Program-made: the position numbers and the translations under genes
Part shown: in pieces, positions 1 through 9,005 of the stretch
Position numbering within the stretch: the stretch's first letter is position 1
How the letters are laid out: each line of letters opens with the position of its first letter
Source of the DNA: Hippasteria phrygiana
Taxonomy: Eukaryota; Echinodermata; Asteroidea; Valvatida; Goniasteridae
Length of the DNA stretch: 64,000 nt
Direction: 5' to 3'
Assembly: GCA_037893225.1 (NCBI GenBank)
Contig: JAZGUH010000564.1
Coordinates: 930,001 to 994,000 of the forward strand
The notes under the pieces: model-generated
Database searches by the model: none
What the model was told of the DNA's origin: nothing
Seen by the model: only the letters and a program-made list of their open reading frames with translations

Positions 1-547
1 GTTTCTAAAGACGTCTGCAATATTCAGTGGAAGGTCATGGGTTCAAATATTACACCTTAGGATGTCTATGAAGTCTTTTCAGCATACGCTCTTGGAAGGC
101 ATGTAGTATACAATGCTAATTAAACGTCTGGAAGGGCAAGAAATCTTAATTCAGCTACAATGCTGCCAGGTCACAAATTGAATCGGCACACTACAATGGA
201 ACTACTACACCAGTTGCCTATAATCAACATGTGGTGGACCACCCATGGTCAAGAACACTTAGTTTAAAGAGTCCAGTTGTAAGTGGAATGCTACGTACTG
301 TCTACCATGGAATGCACACACTAGCTTTCAGGAGAGGTATGATGTGAAATCCAACTCACAGTACTCACTGGAGCTTCTCTCGCAATTCACTAATATCAAC
401 TTTTCAACATGTCAAGATTGAAAAAAAAAAAAATCATCGGGGATGATGTAAATTAGGACATGTGTTTTGCCCTTTACCCGACGTGGTGTATGAAGCACTG
501 TATACTCAGTGCTTTCCAAGAGCCTGTGAGAATTTGTTTTACATGCT
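1..547. other. Left-edge sequence, no gene recognised
   Basis: I see no coding exon, RNA gene or repeat boundary that I can support here. The only simple feature is a short poly(A) run near 421-432. Confidence 0.4.
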
Positions 548-551
548 TACC

Positions 552-600
552 TGGGCGGGACTTAAACCTACGACGTCTTAACCACTCGACCACCGAGCTT
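552..600 (-). repeat. Degenerate tRNA-derived (SINE-like) fragment
   Basis: On the minus strand there is a good pol III A box, TGGTCGAGTGG (592-582), and 13 bases further on a weaker B box, GGTTTAAGTCC (568-558). The order is that of a tRNA gene, but the interval between the boxes is too short for an anticodon arm, so this is not a functional tRNA. A tRNA-derived SINE head or decayed tRNA pseudogene fits best. A second palindromic TTCGAA B-box-like core lies at about 620. I see no tail that would define a SINE family. Confidence 0.4.
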
Positions 601-930
601 GCCAGGGTCGGTTGGCCGATTCGAATCCAATATTGCATTGGGTACCGCGTAATCAATGTTATCATAATATGCATGTCACATAAATTATATATCCCCGAAC
701 CGCAACCCATTTAAATCATTACTATAAGTGAGACCACGTCCTGATCATCAAATAAGAACCAAGTAAGGTTATTAGAAAGTAAAGGGTGCCGGAATAAACC
801 AATGTTTTCATATTGAAACCATGTGTTGGCCGGTCCAGATGGCCACCTTGACTGGTCAACACATTGGTTCATACATATGCAGCATTGAATTTGTTCATGG
901 GCCTTATAATTATGAATGCAACAACTTACC

Positions 931-1041
931 TCAGTTGCTCATTTCCCCGGTTCTTCTTTTGTTGCAAGTTGTCAGACGGGCCAGAACCAGTTCAGCACAT
1001 CTCCTAAAGTTCCTACCTGAAGCTTCTTTCTTCAGGATGTC
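931..1041 (-). pseudogene. C-terminal end of the disrupted tyrosine-recombinase-like ORF
   Basis: This is the distal part of the minus-strand ORF at 23,531-24,010, separated from it by the 22.5-kb insertion. Removing 1,044-23,530 and one TA copy makes the reading frame run straight on for 36 more codons to a TGA at 933-931. The segment ends with an RRTGE motif that lines up with RRGGE in the neighbouring plus-strand recombinase, where the first catalytic Arg is expected. A perfect donor consensus, AG|GTAAGT (931-924), follows directly, so the exon may once have continued into a further exon carrying the C-terminal catalytic part. The TGA in the last codon before that donor suggests decay or a terminal variant. 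Confidence 0.7.
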
Positions 1042-1043
1042 TA
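1042..1043. other. TA target-site duplication, left copy of the 22.5-kb insertion
   Basis: TA precedes the left TIR here and follows the right TIR at 23,531-23,532. Keeping only one TA restores the interrupted reading frame, which confirms a 2-bp duplication. Confidence 0.85.
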
Positions 1044-1067
1044 CCCTTACAAAAAAGTTCTATAGAA

Positions 1068-1363
1068 ATCTATAAAAAAAAATTCTGTAGAATTTCTATA
1101 TGATATTCTATAGAATTCCTTTATAGAGTTTCTTTAGAGTTTCTTTAGAGTTTCTGTAGAGTTTCTTTAGAGTTTCTGTAGAGTTTCTTTAGAAAATGGG
1201 CCACTTCTCTATAAGACATTTTATAGAATTCTATAGAAATTTTACAATTCTATAAAAGATAATTCTATAGAATGTCTATAAGATTCTACAGAATTTTTCT
1301 ATAGATTTGTATATAATTTCTTTAGAGATCCTCTATAGTTTTTATAGAATTCTATAGAAAAAT
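1068..1363. repeat. Left subterminal TATAGAA-rich region
   Basis: This consists of irregular repeats of TTCTATAGAA, TTTAGAGTTTC and related strings. The same vocabulary appears at 8,687-9,003 and 23,317-23,506, so it is subterminal sequence of the outer element. Confidence 0.7.
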
Positions 1364-1690
1364 TACCACTTTTCTATAAAACAGCTAGTAGAATTCTATA
1401 GAAATATGACCACTTTTCTATAAAACAGCTAATAGAATTATATAGAAATATGACCACTTTTCTATAAAACATCAAATAGAATTCTATAGAACTAGGACCA
1501 CTTTTCTATAAAACATCTAGTAGAGTTCTATAGAAATAGGACCACTTTTCTATAAAACATCTAGTAGAATTCTATAGAAATAGGACCACTTTTCTATAAA
1601 ACATCTAATAGAATTCTATAGAAATATGACCACTTTTCTATAAAACATCTAATAGAATTATATAGAAAGATGACTCCATTTTTATAAAAT
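1364..1690. repeat. 44-bp tandem repeat, about 7.5 copies
   Basis: The string GACCACTTTTCTATAAAACA recurs at 1,408, 1,452, 1,496, 1,540, 1,584 and 1,628, exactly 44 bp apart, with a degenerate copy before and after. Each unit contains one TAGAATTCTATAGAA palindrome. The array lies just inside the left TIR, as subterminal binding-site arrays of some TIR transposons do. Confidence 0.9.
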
Positions 1691-2489
1691 GTCATAAATA
1701 TTTACAAACTTGGTAACTTTTCTAAACATTTTAATTAAATATCAACGTGATACACTTCATCCTTCAAAATTAATATAATTGGAGATCAATACTTTTTTGC
1801 TGTGTACTTTTCACTGCATTTATTTCCAGCATAGGCCATGGCCAAAACGTCCTGAATTTTTCCAAATCTAATACTGTACATGAATAATTTCACACAGGGA
1901 ATTAATGAAAAATTTATAAATACATGTATAAGCACCTGATATGCGATCAACATTAATTAAATAGGAAACTAAATAATTCCACATACATCATTGTTTTTAT
2001 ATTTAAAAAATGGTAGGCAAAAAGGAATTTAAAAAACTTTGGACGGATACAAAACAAGTAAATTAAAGAAGGCTTGAATAGTTTTGTATTTTATAAACAA
2101 ATGCAAGGAGACGACCAAGAATGATTACAGTATGAAAGATAAAAGAGCCTAAAACACATGAATCTTTAACAATGAAAAAAGATCCCACCAAAAATCTCTG
2201 AAATTTAACTGAGATTTAAGGGGGGAAACTACATTTTGGTTGTTAAAATATTAATAGTGAACAATCACCCCTGTTGGCGCACTTGGAAAATTTACATTGA
2301 TCTCTTCAGAAAATCAGCCCTGAAGACGGCCTTTGTGAAACTTTTACTAGTATATACATTTGTGGAAACTGATAAATCACCTGACGTAAAGAGAAATGTC
2401 CTGGCGAAAAATTTAACTCATACTTCCGAAAATCTAAAATACACACGGACTAGTGAAACTCGGTTTACTCCGGACACAGATGAAAATTT
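1691..2489. other. AT-rich interior of outer element, no gene recognised
   Basis: The sequence is AT-rich with only short unconvincing reading frames. I see no domain, repeat or RNA signature. Confidence 0.4.
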
Positions 2490-2895
2490 ATGAAATAATT
2501 TCGTGGCGATCAATAGGCAAAAATTAAAAGTTATAAAATAAAACTATTTTTGAGGGTTAAATGGACTTTCTGATGGACTTAAAGCATGGGCAATCATGGG
2601 GGGAAATCATGGGGGAAACCCCCCCCCCCCCCAATATTTTGGGAGTTGACGGCTATGGCAGTGTGTCCCCCCCAAAAAACAAAAAGATTCTCCTTTGTCA
2701 TATACATTTTATTTTCCCTTTTTATTTGAAATTTAGACAGCTGGCTAACAACTGTTTTGGTATCACTAACGTACAAAGCAACAATTGGTACCATCGTTAC
2801 AGAATATTAGTCAAAATATGATTGTGTAAGCCAAAAAAAAGGAATGTCACCTCCTACTAATACTATAGTAACAATTGTAGACTTATACTGCATTC
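2490..2895. repeat. First copy of a ~350-bp duplicated segment
   Basis: This stretch, from GAAATAATTTCGTGGCGATC to AACAATTGTAGACTTA, recurs with moderate divergence at 3,434-3,745. Both copies contain long G and C homopolymer runs (near 2,620 and 3,505) in which the two differ. The copies are direct repeats about 940 bp apart. Confidence 0.75.
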
Positions 2896-2921
2896 AAAAA
2901 GGTTTAACAAGTGTACAATTA

Positions 2922-3091
2922 AAAAAATAGCTGGCATGTGTGTTCCCTACAAGTTTGTTTCTTGTACTCTGTCATTTGCCTTTGAGAAAGAACTTGCTTA
3001 AGTTCGAAACGTCAGGCCAGCTAATTTTTGTATTTGTATATTTCAGGTCCATTCAGTCAGTCAGCAGTTTGCAGCAGTTTTATTCATTTTC
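2922..3091 (+). mobile_element. Short Penelope-like insertion spanning a head-to-tail junction
   Basis: The segment is flanked by a perfect 13-bp target-site duplication, AAGTGTACAATTA (2,909-2,921 and 3,092-3,104). Inside, 2,934-3,029 matches the 3' terminus of the full-length Penelope-like element, including the GAAACGTC hairpin motif, and 3,030-3,091 matches that element's 5' leader (compare 5,278-5,337). It is therefore a copy of the junction between two tandem units. The first dozen bases read as the reverse complement of the element's 3' end (CCAGCTATTTTTTT), a small inverted piece at the 5' side. Confidence 0.85.
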
Positions 3092-3104
3092 AAGTGTACA
3101 ATTA

Positions 3105-3433
3105 AGAAAAGATCTTATATAATATACATGTAACTCGTAAGATCTTACGGGAGAGGACTTGAGCGAGGACTCAGACGACTTAGGCAGCTCTGTAATGGGC
3201 GAAGACTTGGACGACTTGGGTAGCTCTGCATATGCAATGGATGAGGATGACTCCAAATGGTGCGGGCAAACACAGTTCGATGCTAACGAGCTTGAACACG
3301 GGGCGAATTCACCTCCAACAAACAGCCGCAAAGAGACGAAACAGCGGGGGACGACATTGGCTCCCGACGCAAAAATATGGGGATATGAGCCCCAAATACT
3401 GAACCGTAGGCGTATTACACAGATAAAAATTTA
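3105..3433. other. Interval between duplicated segments, with an acidic open frame
   Basis: A plus-strand frame open from about 3,159 reads as two similar acidic repeats of the type EDSDDLGSS / EDLDDLGSS. It has no recognisable domain and runs on into the second repeat copy, so I do not call it a gene. It could be a captured exon. Confidence 0.25.
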
Positions 3434-3745
3434 TGAAATAATTTTGTGGCGATCAATAGGCACAAATTTAAAGTTAAAAATTGACTTAAAGCACGGGCAA
3501 TCCGGGGGGGGGGGGGGGACACGTCCCCCTCCCCCAATATTTTCCCCTTTGTCATATACATTTTATTTTCCCTTTTCATTTGAAATTTAGACAGCTAACT
3601 GGCTAATAAACAACTGTTTTGTTATCACTAACATACAAGCAACAATGGGGACAATCTTTACAGAATATTAGTCAAAATAAGATTGTGTAAGCCAAAAAAG
3701 GGAATGTCACCTCCTACTATAGTAACAATTGTAGACTTACCGCAT
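3434..3745. repeat. Second copy of the ~350-bp duplicated segment
   Basis: This is the partner of 2,490-2,895, with the same order of blocks including the GTCATATACATTTTATTTTC and GGAATGTCACCTCCTACTA strings. It lacks the short Penelope-like insertion that lies just downstream of the first copy. Confidence 0.75.
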
Positions 3746-4508
3746 ACAAACAGCTTGTGATCAGCGTGACGACATGGTTCAACCATTCCTTCCTCTAAGG
3801 TTCAACATGTTGCTTGTATCTTGTACGTGTGATCGATCATGTCCAAAGACTTGTCCATCCATCCAGCAATCACCAGTGTATTTTTTACATGTCATGTACA
3901 GGTTGAGTGTGTACATGAGCAGTGAATTATGTCCACAGGCGTACATGTAAATGCCATGCAAATATCCACGATTTTGACCCAGTTTTATACAATTTCTGCC
4001 ATCAAGCCCATACTGCACTGCTAGCTGCACTGACATTCAACTGACTGTAGTGCAGATTTCAAATTTCCCACACTGACCGTTTATCTCTGGTATGCAAGCA
4101 GCAAGGTCACCTTGTCATGTGACTTGAGTCTAAGTAACATGATACTCTTGATGATGTAACAGTACATGTAGGCTTTGGTCTGTACAGGGTCTGTGTACAC
4201 ATCAACTTCCTGTTTGGCTTAGTAAACTGTTGGGCTAGCTGTGTGGTGTACTTACATGTATCATGGAGGAAGGAATTTCCTCCATGCATGTATGTGCTGT
4301 TGCATATATTCAGTGTTGCATGGTGTACACCCAGAGAGGTACATATTATGTACCAAACCTGCACCGAATTATGACGTGGTGTACAGACACCACAGTTCGG
4401 TAAGGGAAAACAAATGAATACTTTGAAAATGCTTATAATCGCTTCTTTAAAAATCATAGTCCTCAGCCTTGATCTTGTTAGTAAATTTGATTGAAAAAAA
4501 AAGATTTG
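3746..4508. other. Outer-element interior, no gene recognised
   Basis: The sequence has scattered ACATGTA strings and only short frames without recognisable domains. I see nothing else in it. Confidence 0.35.
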
Positions 4509-4522
4509 TTAAAGTATTATAT
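4509..4522. other. Target-site duplication of the Penelope-like element, left copy
   Basis: TTAAAGTATTATAT here recurs at 8,673-8,686, immediately beyond the 3' end of the element. The last bases (TATAT) overlap the start of element homology, so the exact breakpoint is ambiguous by about 5 bp. Confidence 0.85.
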
Positions 4523-4529
4523 CTCATTT

Positions 4530-4810
4530 CTTGCAGGGTTTGTGGTATCCAGTATGTCGGGGAGACCAAGAACACGCTCAAAAAGCGTTTCTATGGCCAT
4601 CGGTCGACTGTGAACACCAAGAAAATGGACACCCCTGTTGGTCATCACTTCAACTTGCCTAACCATTCCATTTCTGATATGATTCTACAGGGCATAGAAT
4701 CACTTCGCCACCGCAAGGACTCAGTTCGCCTCAGCCGAGAGAAAGTTTGGATGAAACGTCTTCGGACTATTCAACCACATGGTCTCAACATCCAGGAAGG
4801 AAATGATTAA
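4530..4810 (+). pseudogene. Truncated GIY-YIG endonuclease C-terminus
   Basis: This fragment repeats the last part of the full-length ORF, starting within the GIY-YIG domain (ISCRVCGIQYVGET) and ending ...LNIQEGND. It has no RT portion and no start of its own; it exists because the upstream pseudo-LTR is a 5'-truncated copy. Confidence 0.9.
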
Positions 4811-5229
4811 CTTAAAAAAATTTTCCCCCATTGTCATTTGTTTACAGATTATCCTCCTGGCATAACCCTCTTGGGGTCTCTTGGCCATATGGTGTTGTCT
4901 TTCCATTTCCTGTTTATCCTTGCCACTTCTCTTTGTTCCTTTTCTTGCCCTATTACCACCTTCATTTCAAACCCCCCCCCCCCCTAACCACACTCCTTTG
5001 TCCATTTCCCCAGCTTCAACCTTCATCTTAAACCCTCCCCTCCTCCATCCTTACCCTAATCACACCTCTTTGTTCCTGTCTTCCTGGCTGTCCTTTCCTC
5101 TCCCTTTGATGTTTACCCACTGCCTATCTGCCATGCTCCTTTGCATCCCTCTTTTGTGTTTCTCCACCCACCCCCTCATGCATGTGTGTTCCCTACATGT
5201 TTGTTTCTTGTACTCTGTCATTCACCTTT

Positions 5230-5262
5230 GAGAAAGAACTTGCTTAAGTTCGAAACGTCAGG
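5230..5262 (+). ncRNA. Hammerhead-like hairpin motif in PLE 3' end (upstream copy)
   Basis: GAACTTGCTTAAGTTC (5,236-5,251) forms a 6-bp stem and is directly followed by GAAACGTC, the arrangement of stem II, GAAA and the GUC cleavage triplet in the minimal hammerhead ribozymes reported from Penelope-like elements. The first core strand, normally CUGANGA, reads TTTGAGAAA here, so the core is degenerate. The same motif occurs at 2,984-3,016 and 8,627-8,659. I infer a relic or variant; self-cleavage is not established. Confidence 0.5.
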
Positions 5263-5277
5263 CCAGCTAATTTTTTT

Positions 5278-5525
5278 ATTTGTATATTTCAGGTCCATTC
5301 AGTCAGTCAGCAGTTTGCAGCAGTTTTATTCATTTTCATGTTCATACCTTTCTGTTGCAGTATCCCTTCGTGGTGATCCTCCTTTCTGACTTGTATATCT
5401 TGTTTTGTCTTCTTGTTCAAGTGTTTCTATGTTGTAATAACCACATCACTTTATCCCCTCTACAGACATGAGCAGCACCATCTGTATTTTGTACTAACCA
5501 CATCATTTTCTCCTTTTCCACAGAT
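5278..5525 (+). promoter_or_regulatory. PLE 5' leader, ending in a candidate 3' splice site
   Basis: The leader holds repeated acceptor-like strings. The best has the exact branch-point consensus TACTAAC (5,492-5,498), a pyrimidine-rich tract and CACAG ending at 5,523, two bases before the ATG at 5,526. Another candidate, TATATTTCAG, lies at 5,282-5,291. This suggests the transcript from the upstream pseudo-LTR is spliced to bring the ATG close to the 5' end. No donor was identified with confidence. Confidence 0.55.
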
Positions 5526-8201
5526 ATGGATAACTCGGTTTGTACTTTCCAGCAGCTCAGAAAGGCTAGGGAGAAGGCCTTACGCTATTCTTACCATCAA
5601 GATAACTACAATTTTTTCTCCCTCTCTCGATTTATCCCTACAGGTTTGCAATTATCTTCCTCTCCCTGCTTGGGTACCCTCTCACCTCCCCTTCAAAGGA
5701 GATGGAACCAAATTCTACATGGTACCTCCATTAAACTCATCAATGTCCTCTCTCAACAGTGTCAAACTACACTTCAGAACCTCCATCAGAATATTGCCCA
5801 CCTCGACTCGGAACTTAGATCCAGTTGTTCTGACACCAGATACAGTAAATTTCATGATGAGATTGATAAGAGCGTATCTAACCTTGACTCTGTTCTGCTT
5901 AACAGGAGAAACAAGAAGATTGGTGGCTTGCTTACCAAGCAACATCAACGCAGACAGAGACGCTTCAGACGCCCCAGGTCCCAGTCTACACCACCACCCC
6001 CCTCCAATACTGTAGTTAACCTTTCTTCCTCATCCATATCTGACGCTGAACATAAACTTCTCTCAAAGGGTCTCAATTTTTGTCCTACTCCCCACACTGT
6101 GAACCAGGTAGAGCTCAGCCAAGATCTCACGGAATACTACCGTAGGATCCGTCTCCGAGAGTTTTTCCTTGATTCTGACCGATGTGACCCAGAACCGTTC
6201 CGTGTCAAAAGTACCTGGGTACCCCCCAAGAATCGTGTACCAGCCCTCGAGACTTATGTTCAAGTTGTCAGTTCTCAAGTCACTAACCCTGATAACTTTG
6301 TCCACAGAACTCATGACAATCTCCGCAGTGAGGAGCGCTTGGCATTGAATGCCTTGCGCTCCCGTACTGATATCATCATCAAGCCGGCCGACAAAGGTTC
6401 AGCTGTGGTCATCATGGATCGTCATCAGTACATTGACGAGGCCCACCGCCAGTTGAACAATCATACTAACTACATCTGCCTTGACTCTGACCCCACAGGT
6501 ACATTCTCTCAAGAGATACAACAGGTGCTGGAAGATATGCGATCACGTGACCAGCTGTCTAAGAAAGCTCATAAATTTCTCTCTCCCTCTGACTGTAGGA
6601 CTGCCAGATTTTATCTCCTTCCAAAGATTCACAAGGCTGGCAACCCCGGTAGGCCCATTGTCTCTGGTAATGGTTCACCAACAGAACGTATCTCCCTGTT
6701 TATTGACAGTTTTCTCAAACCCCTTGTTCCACAGATGCCATCATACATCCATGACACCCCAGACTTCCTGCGCAAGCTGGAAGGAATCAAGAACAAGATT
6801 CCCAGCACAGCCATCATTGGTACTTTTGACGTCTCATCCCTGTACACCAACATCCCCCACGAGGAAGGTATTCGTGCTTGTTCCTCGGCCCTGGCCAAGG
6901 CAGGACACACAACCCCACCCATCAGTGATATTGGCACCCTCATGAGACTTGTACTAACCAAGAACAATTTTTCCTTCCTAGGTAAACACTATCTACAGGT
7001 ACACGGTACAGCCATGGGCACTCGCATGGCCCCCTCCTTTGCATGCCTCTTCATGGGCGACCTCGAAGAGCGCATGCTTGCCTCAGCACCATGTCGCCCC
7101 TGGGTATGGTGGAGATATATTGACGATGTATTTTTCATCTGGACCAGTGATCAGGACAGTCTGGAGACTTTCATTAATCACATTAATTCCTTCCACAGGA
7201 CCATCAAGTTTACATCAGAGTATTCAGTGCATCAGACCAACTTCCTGGATGTCACCATCCGCAAGGAAGACAACTCGGTAACCACTGATCTGTATTCTAA
7301 ACCCACAGACACCCACCAGTACCTCCACTCCTCCAGCTGTCACCCCAGGCATTGCAAGACAGGCATAGCATTCAGCCAGGCACTCAGACTCAGAAGGATT
7401 TGTTCTAATAATTCTGACTTTTCCCATCATGTACAGGTACTGAAGAATAACTTGGTTGCCAGGGGCCACAGCTCCCGCCAAGTTCAACGTGCTATCACCA
7501 GAGCCAAATCTATCACCAGAGATTTGGCTCTCAAGGAAAAGACGCCTAGCACTAATGCCGACCCCAAGATTCCCTTGGTCACCACCTTTCATCCCAGTCT
7601 CCCTCCCCTTCGTAAAATAACTAACGACAACCATCATATCCTTCATACTTCAGATCGCCTTGCCCGTGCCGCCCCTGACAACCCAGTATTGGCTTATAGG
7701 CGCCCCCGCAATCTACGAGACCTGATTGTTCGAGCCGAGGTCCCCACCTTGGCTGCATCCCCTCCCATACAGCATGGTACTTTTAAGTGCGATTCCAGGT
7801 GTGTTGTTTGCCAGACTCACATGCAGGAGTCTGACTCCTTTTCTGGCCATTCATCTGGAACTACTCACAGAACCAATGGCAACATCACTTGCAACACCTC
7901 TAATGTCATATATCTCATTTCTTGCAGGGTTTGTGGTATCCAGTATGTCGGGGAGACCAAGAACACGCTCAAAAAGCGTTTCTATGGCCATCGGTCGACT
8001 GTGAACACCAAGAAAATGGACACCCCTGTTGGTCATCACTTCAACTTGCCTAACCATTCCATTTCTGATATGATTCTACAGGGCATAGAATCACTTCGCC
8101 ACCGCAAGGACTCAGTTCGCCTCAGCCGAGAGAAAGTTTGGATGAAACGTCTTCGGACTATTCAACCACATGGTCTCAACATCCAGGAAGGAAATGATTA
8201 A
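5526..8201 (+). CDS. PLE reverse transcriptase with C-terminal GIY-YIG endonuclease
   Basis: This intact 891-aa polyprotein copies element RNA at a target nick. The N-terminal third is basic and coiled-coil-like, followed by the PLE-typical PADKGSAVVIMDR block (287-299). RT motifs follow in order: LLPKIHK (364-370), GRPIVS (375-380), FDVSSLYTNIP with Asp435, GTAMGTRMAPSFA (494-506) and YIDD (531-534, Asp533 and Asp534). The catalytic Asp triad is complete. A Cys-rich knuckle (Cys755, Cys759, Cys762, His765) precedes the GIY-YIG domain (about 793-880), seen as VIYLI and YVGET with a following KKRFYGHR. There are no stops or frameshifts. The ATG follows a branch-point and acceptor consensus. 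The intact GIY-YIG separates it from the endonuclease-less Athena-type elements. Confidence 0.96.
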   Translation: MDNSVCTFQQLRKAREKALRYSYHQDNYNFFSLSRFIPTGLQLSSSPCLGTLSPPLQRRWNQILHGTSIKLINVLSQQCQTTLQNLHQNIAHLDSELRSSCSDTRYSKFHDEIDKSVSNLDSVLLNRRNKKIGGLLTKQHQRRQRRFRRPRSQSTPPPPSNTVVNLSSSSISDAEHKLLSKGLNFCPTPHTVNQVELSQDLTEYYRRIRLREFFLDSDRCDPEPFRVKSTWVPPKNRVPALETYVQVVSSQVTNPDNFVHRTHDNLRSEERLALNALRSRTDIIIKPADKGSAVVIMDRHQYIDEAHRQLNNHTNYICLDSDPTGTFSQEIQQVLEDMRSRDQLSKKAHKFLSPSDCRTARFYLLPKIHKAGNPGRPIVSGNGSPTERISLFIDSFLKPLVPQMPSYIHDTPDFLRKLEGIKNKIPSTAIIGTFDVSSLYTNIPHEEGIRACSSALAKAGHTTPPISDIGTLMRLVLTKNNFSFLGKHYLQVHGTAMGTRMAPSFACLFMGDLEERMLASAPCRPWVWWRYIDDVFFIWTSDQDSLETFINHINSFHRTIKFTSEYSVHQTNFLDVTIRKEDNSVTTDLYSKPTDTHQYLHSSSCHPRHCKTGIAFSQALRLRRICSNNSDFSHHVQVLKNNLVARGHSSRQVQRAITRAKSITRDLALKEKTPSTNADPKIPLVTTFHPSLPPLRKITNDNHHILHTSDRLARAAPDNPVLAYRRPRNLRDLIVRAEVPTLAASPPIQHGTFKCDSRCVVCQTHMQESDSFSGHSSGTTHRTNGNITCNTSNVIYLISCRVCGIQYVGETKNTLKKRFYGHRSTVNTKKMDTPVGHHFNLPNHSISDMILQGIESLRHRKDSVRLSREKVWMKRLRTIQPHGLNIQEGND

Positions 8202-8674
8202 CTTAAAAAAAATTTCCCCCATTGTCATTTGTTTACAGATTATCCTCCTGGCATAACCCTCTTGGGGTCTCTTGGCCATATGGTGTTGTCTTTCCATTTC
8301 CTGTTTATCCTTGCCACTTCTCTTTGTTCCTTTTCTTGCCCTATTACCACCTTCAATTCAAACCCCCCCCCCCCCCCCCCCTAACCACACTCCTTTGTCC
8401 ATTTCCCCAGCTTCAACCTTCATCTTAAACCCTCCCCTCCTCCATCCTTACCCTAATCACACCTCTTTGTTCCTGTCTTCCTGGCTGTCCTTTCCTCTCC
8501 CTTTGATGTTTACCCACTGCCTATCTGCCATGCTCCTTTGCATCCCTCTTTTGTGTTTCTCCACCCACCCCCTCATGCATGTGTGTTCCCTACATGTTTG
8601 TTTCTTGTACTCTGTCATTCACCTTTGAGAAAGAACTTGCTTAAGTTCGAAACGTCAGGCCAGCTAATTTTTTT
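7909..8674 (+). repeat. Downstream PLE terminus (second pseudo-LTR copy)
   Basis: This is the 3' end of the complete unit and the partner of 4,518-5,277. It differs mainly at an A-run after the stop and at a C-tract (about 18 C, against about 13 upstream). It ends CCAGCTAATTTTTTT, directly against the target-site duplication. Confidence 0.93.
8627..8659 (+). ncRNA. Hammerhead-like hairpin motif in PLE 3' end (downstream copy)
   Basis: The sequence is identical to the motif at 5,230-5,262: stem GAACTT/AAGTTC followed by GAAACGTC, with a degenerate first core strand. It lies 15 bp from the 3' end of the element. Confidence 0.5.
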
Positions 8675-8686
8675 AAAGTATTATAT

Positions 8687-9003
8687 AGTTATACTCATCT
8701 TTAATTTCTACCGAAAAATAAAATCATATGGAGTGTTCTATATAATTCTATGTTTCTATAGAAATTAGGGGCATATTGTGGGTTACTTTAAATATGTACA
8801 TACTTTCTACAAACAAATTAATGTGTCTATAATTTCTATAGAAACATAGAATTCTATAGAAGACTGACAGGAATTTGTTTAATCAGTGCTCTATAGAAAT
8901 CTATAGATTTTTTTAAAAATCTCTATAGACAGTCTTCTTATTGAAGTATTCTATACAATTCTATGTTTCTATAGAAATTAGAAACATATTGTGGTTTACT
9001 ATA
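8687..9003. repeat. Outer-element ~215-bp subterminal repeat
   Basis: TTCTATGTTTCTATAGAAATTAG followed by CATATTGTGG occurs near 8,745 and again near 8,960, giving a direct repeat of about 215 bp. The second unit is interrupted at 9,004 by the nested 14.3-kb element and resumes at 23,317 (ATGTACATACTTTC matches the first unit near 8,795). Confidence 0.8.
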
Positions 9004-9005
9004 TA

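Larger units (their letters stand above)
4518..5277 (+). repeat. Upstream pseudo-LTR (5'-truncated PLE 3' end)
   Basis: The segment is co-linear with 7,909-8,674 at a constant offset of 3,391 bases until the C-tract near 4,973, where the downstream copy is a few bases longer. It includes the last 97 codons of the ORF (GIY-YIG end, stop at 4,808-4,810) and the entire 3' UTR. In this class such a copy can supply promoter and 5' UTR for the unit downstream. Confidence 0.93.
4518..8674 (+). mobile_element. Full-length Penelope-like element (PLE) with pseudo-LTRs
   Basis: The insertion has the partial-tandem layout typical of Penelope-like elements: a 5'-truncated copy of the 3' end (4,518-5,277) directly followed by a complete unit (5,278-8,674) with one long RT/GIY-YIG ORF. 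The two terminal copies are nearly identical, differing mainly in homopolymer length, and the whole unit has a 14-bp target-site duplication. Intact ORF and near-identical ends indicate a recent insertion, perhaps of an active family. The RT and endonuclease families are recognised from motifs; the clade within Penelope-like elements is not assigned. Confidence 0.95.

Noticed and set aside
552..600. Functional tRNA gene
   Set aside because: The A-to-B box distance is too short for an anticodon arm and the B box has mismatches.
460..714. Overlapping frames of about 80 codons on both strands near the tRNA-like segment
   Set aside because: They overlap the pol III A- and B-box region and have no domain; read better as SINE-like sequence.
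5413..8004. Other frames of 70-200 codons within the Penelope-like element
   Set aside because: They overlap the 891-codon RT/GIY-YIG ORF in other frames and show no motifs.
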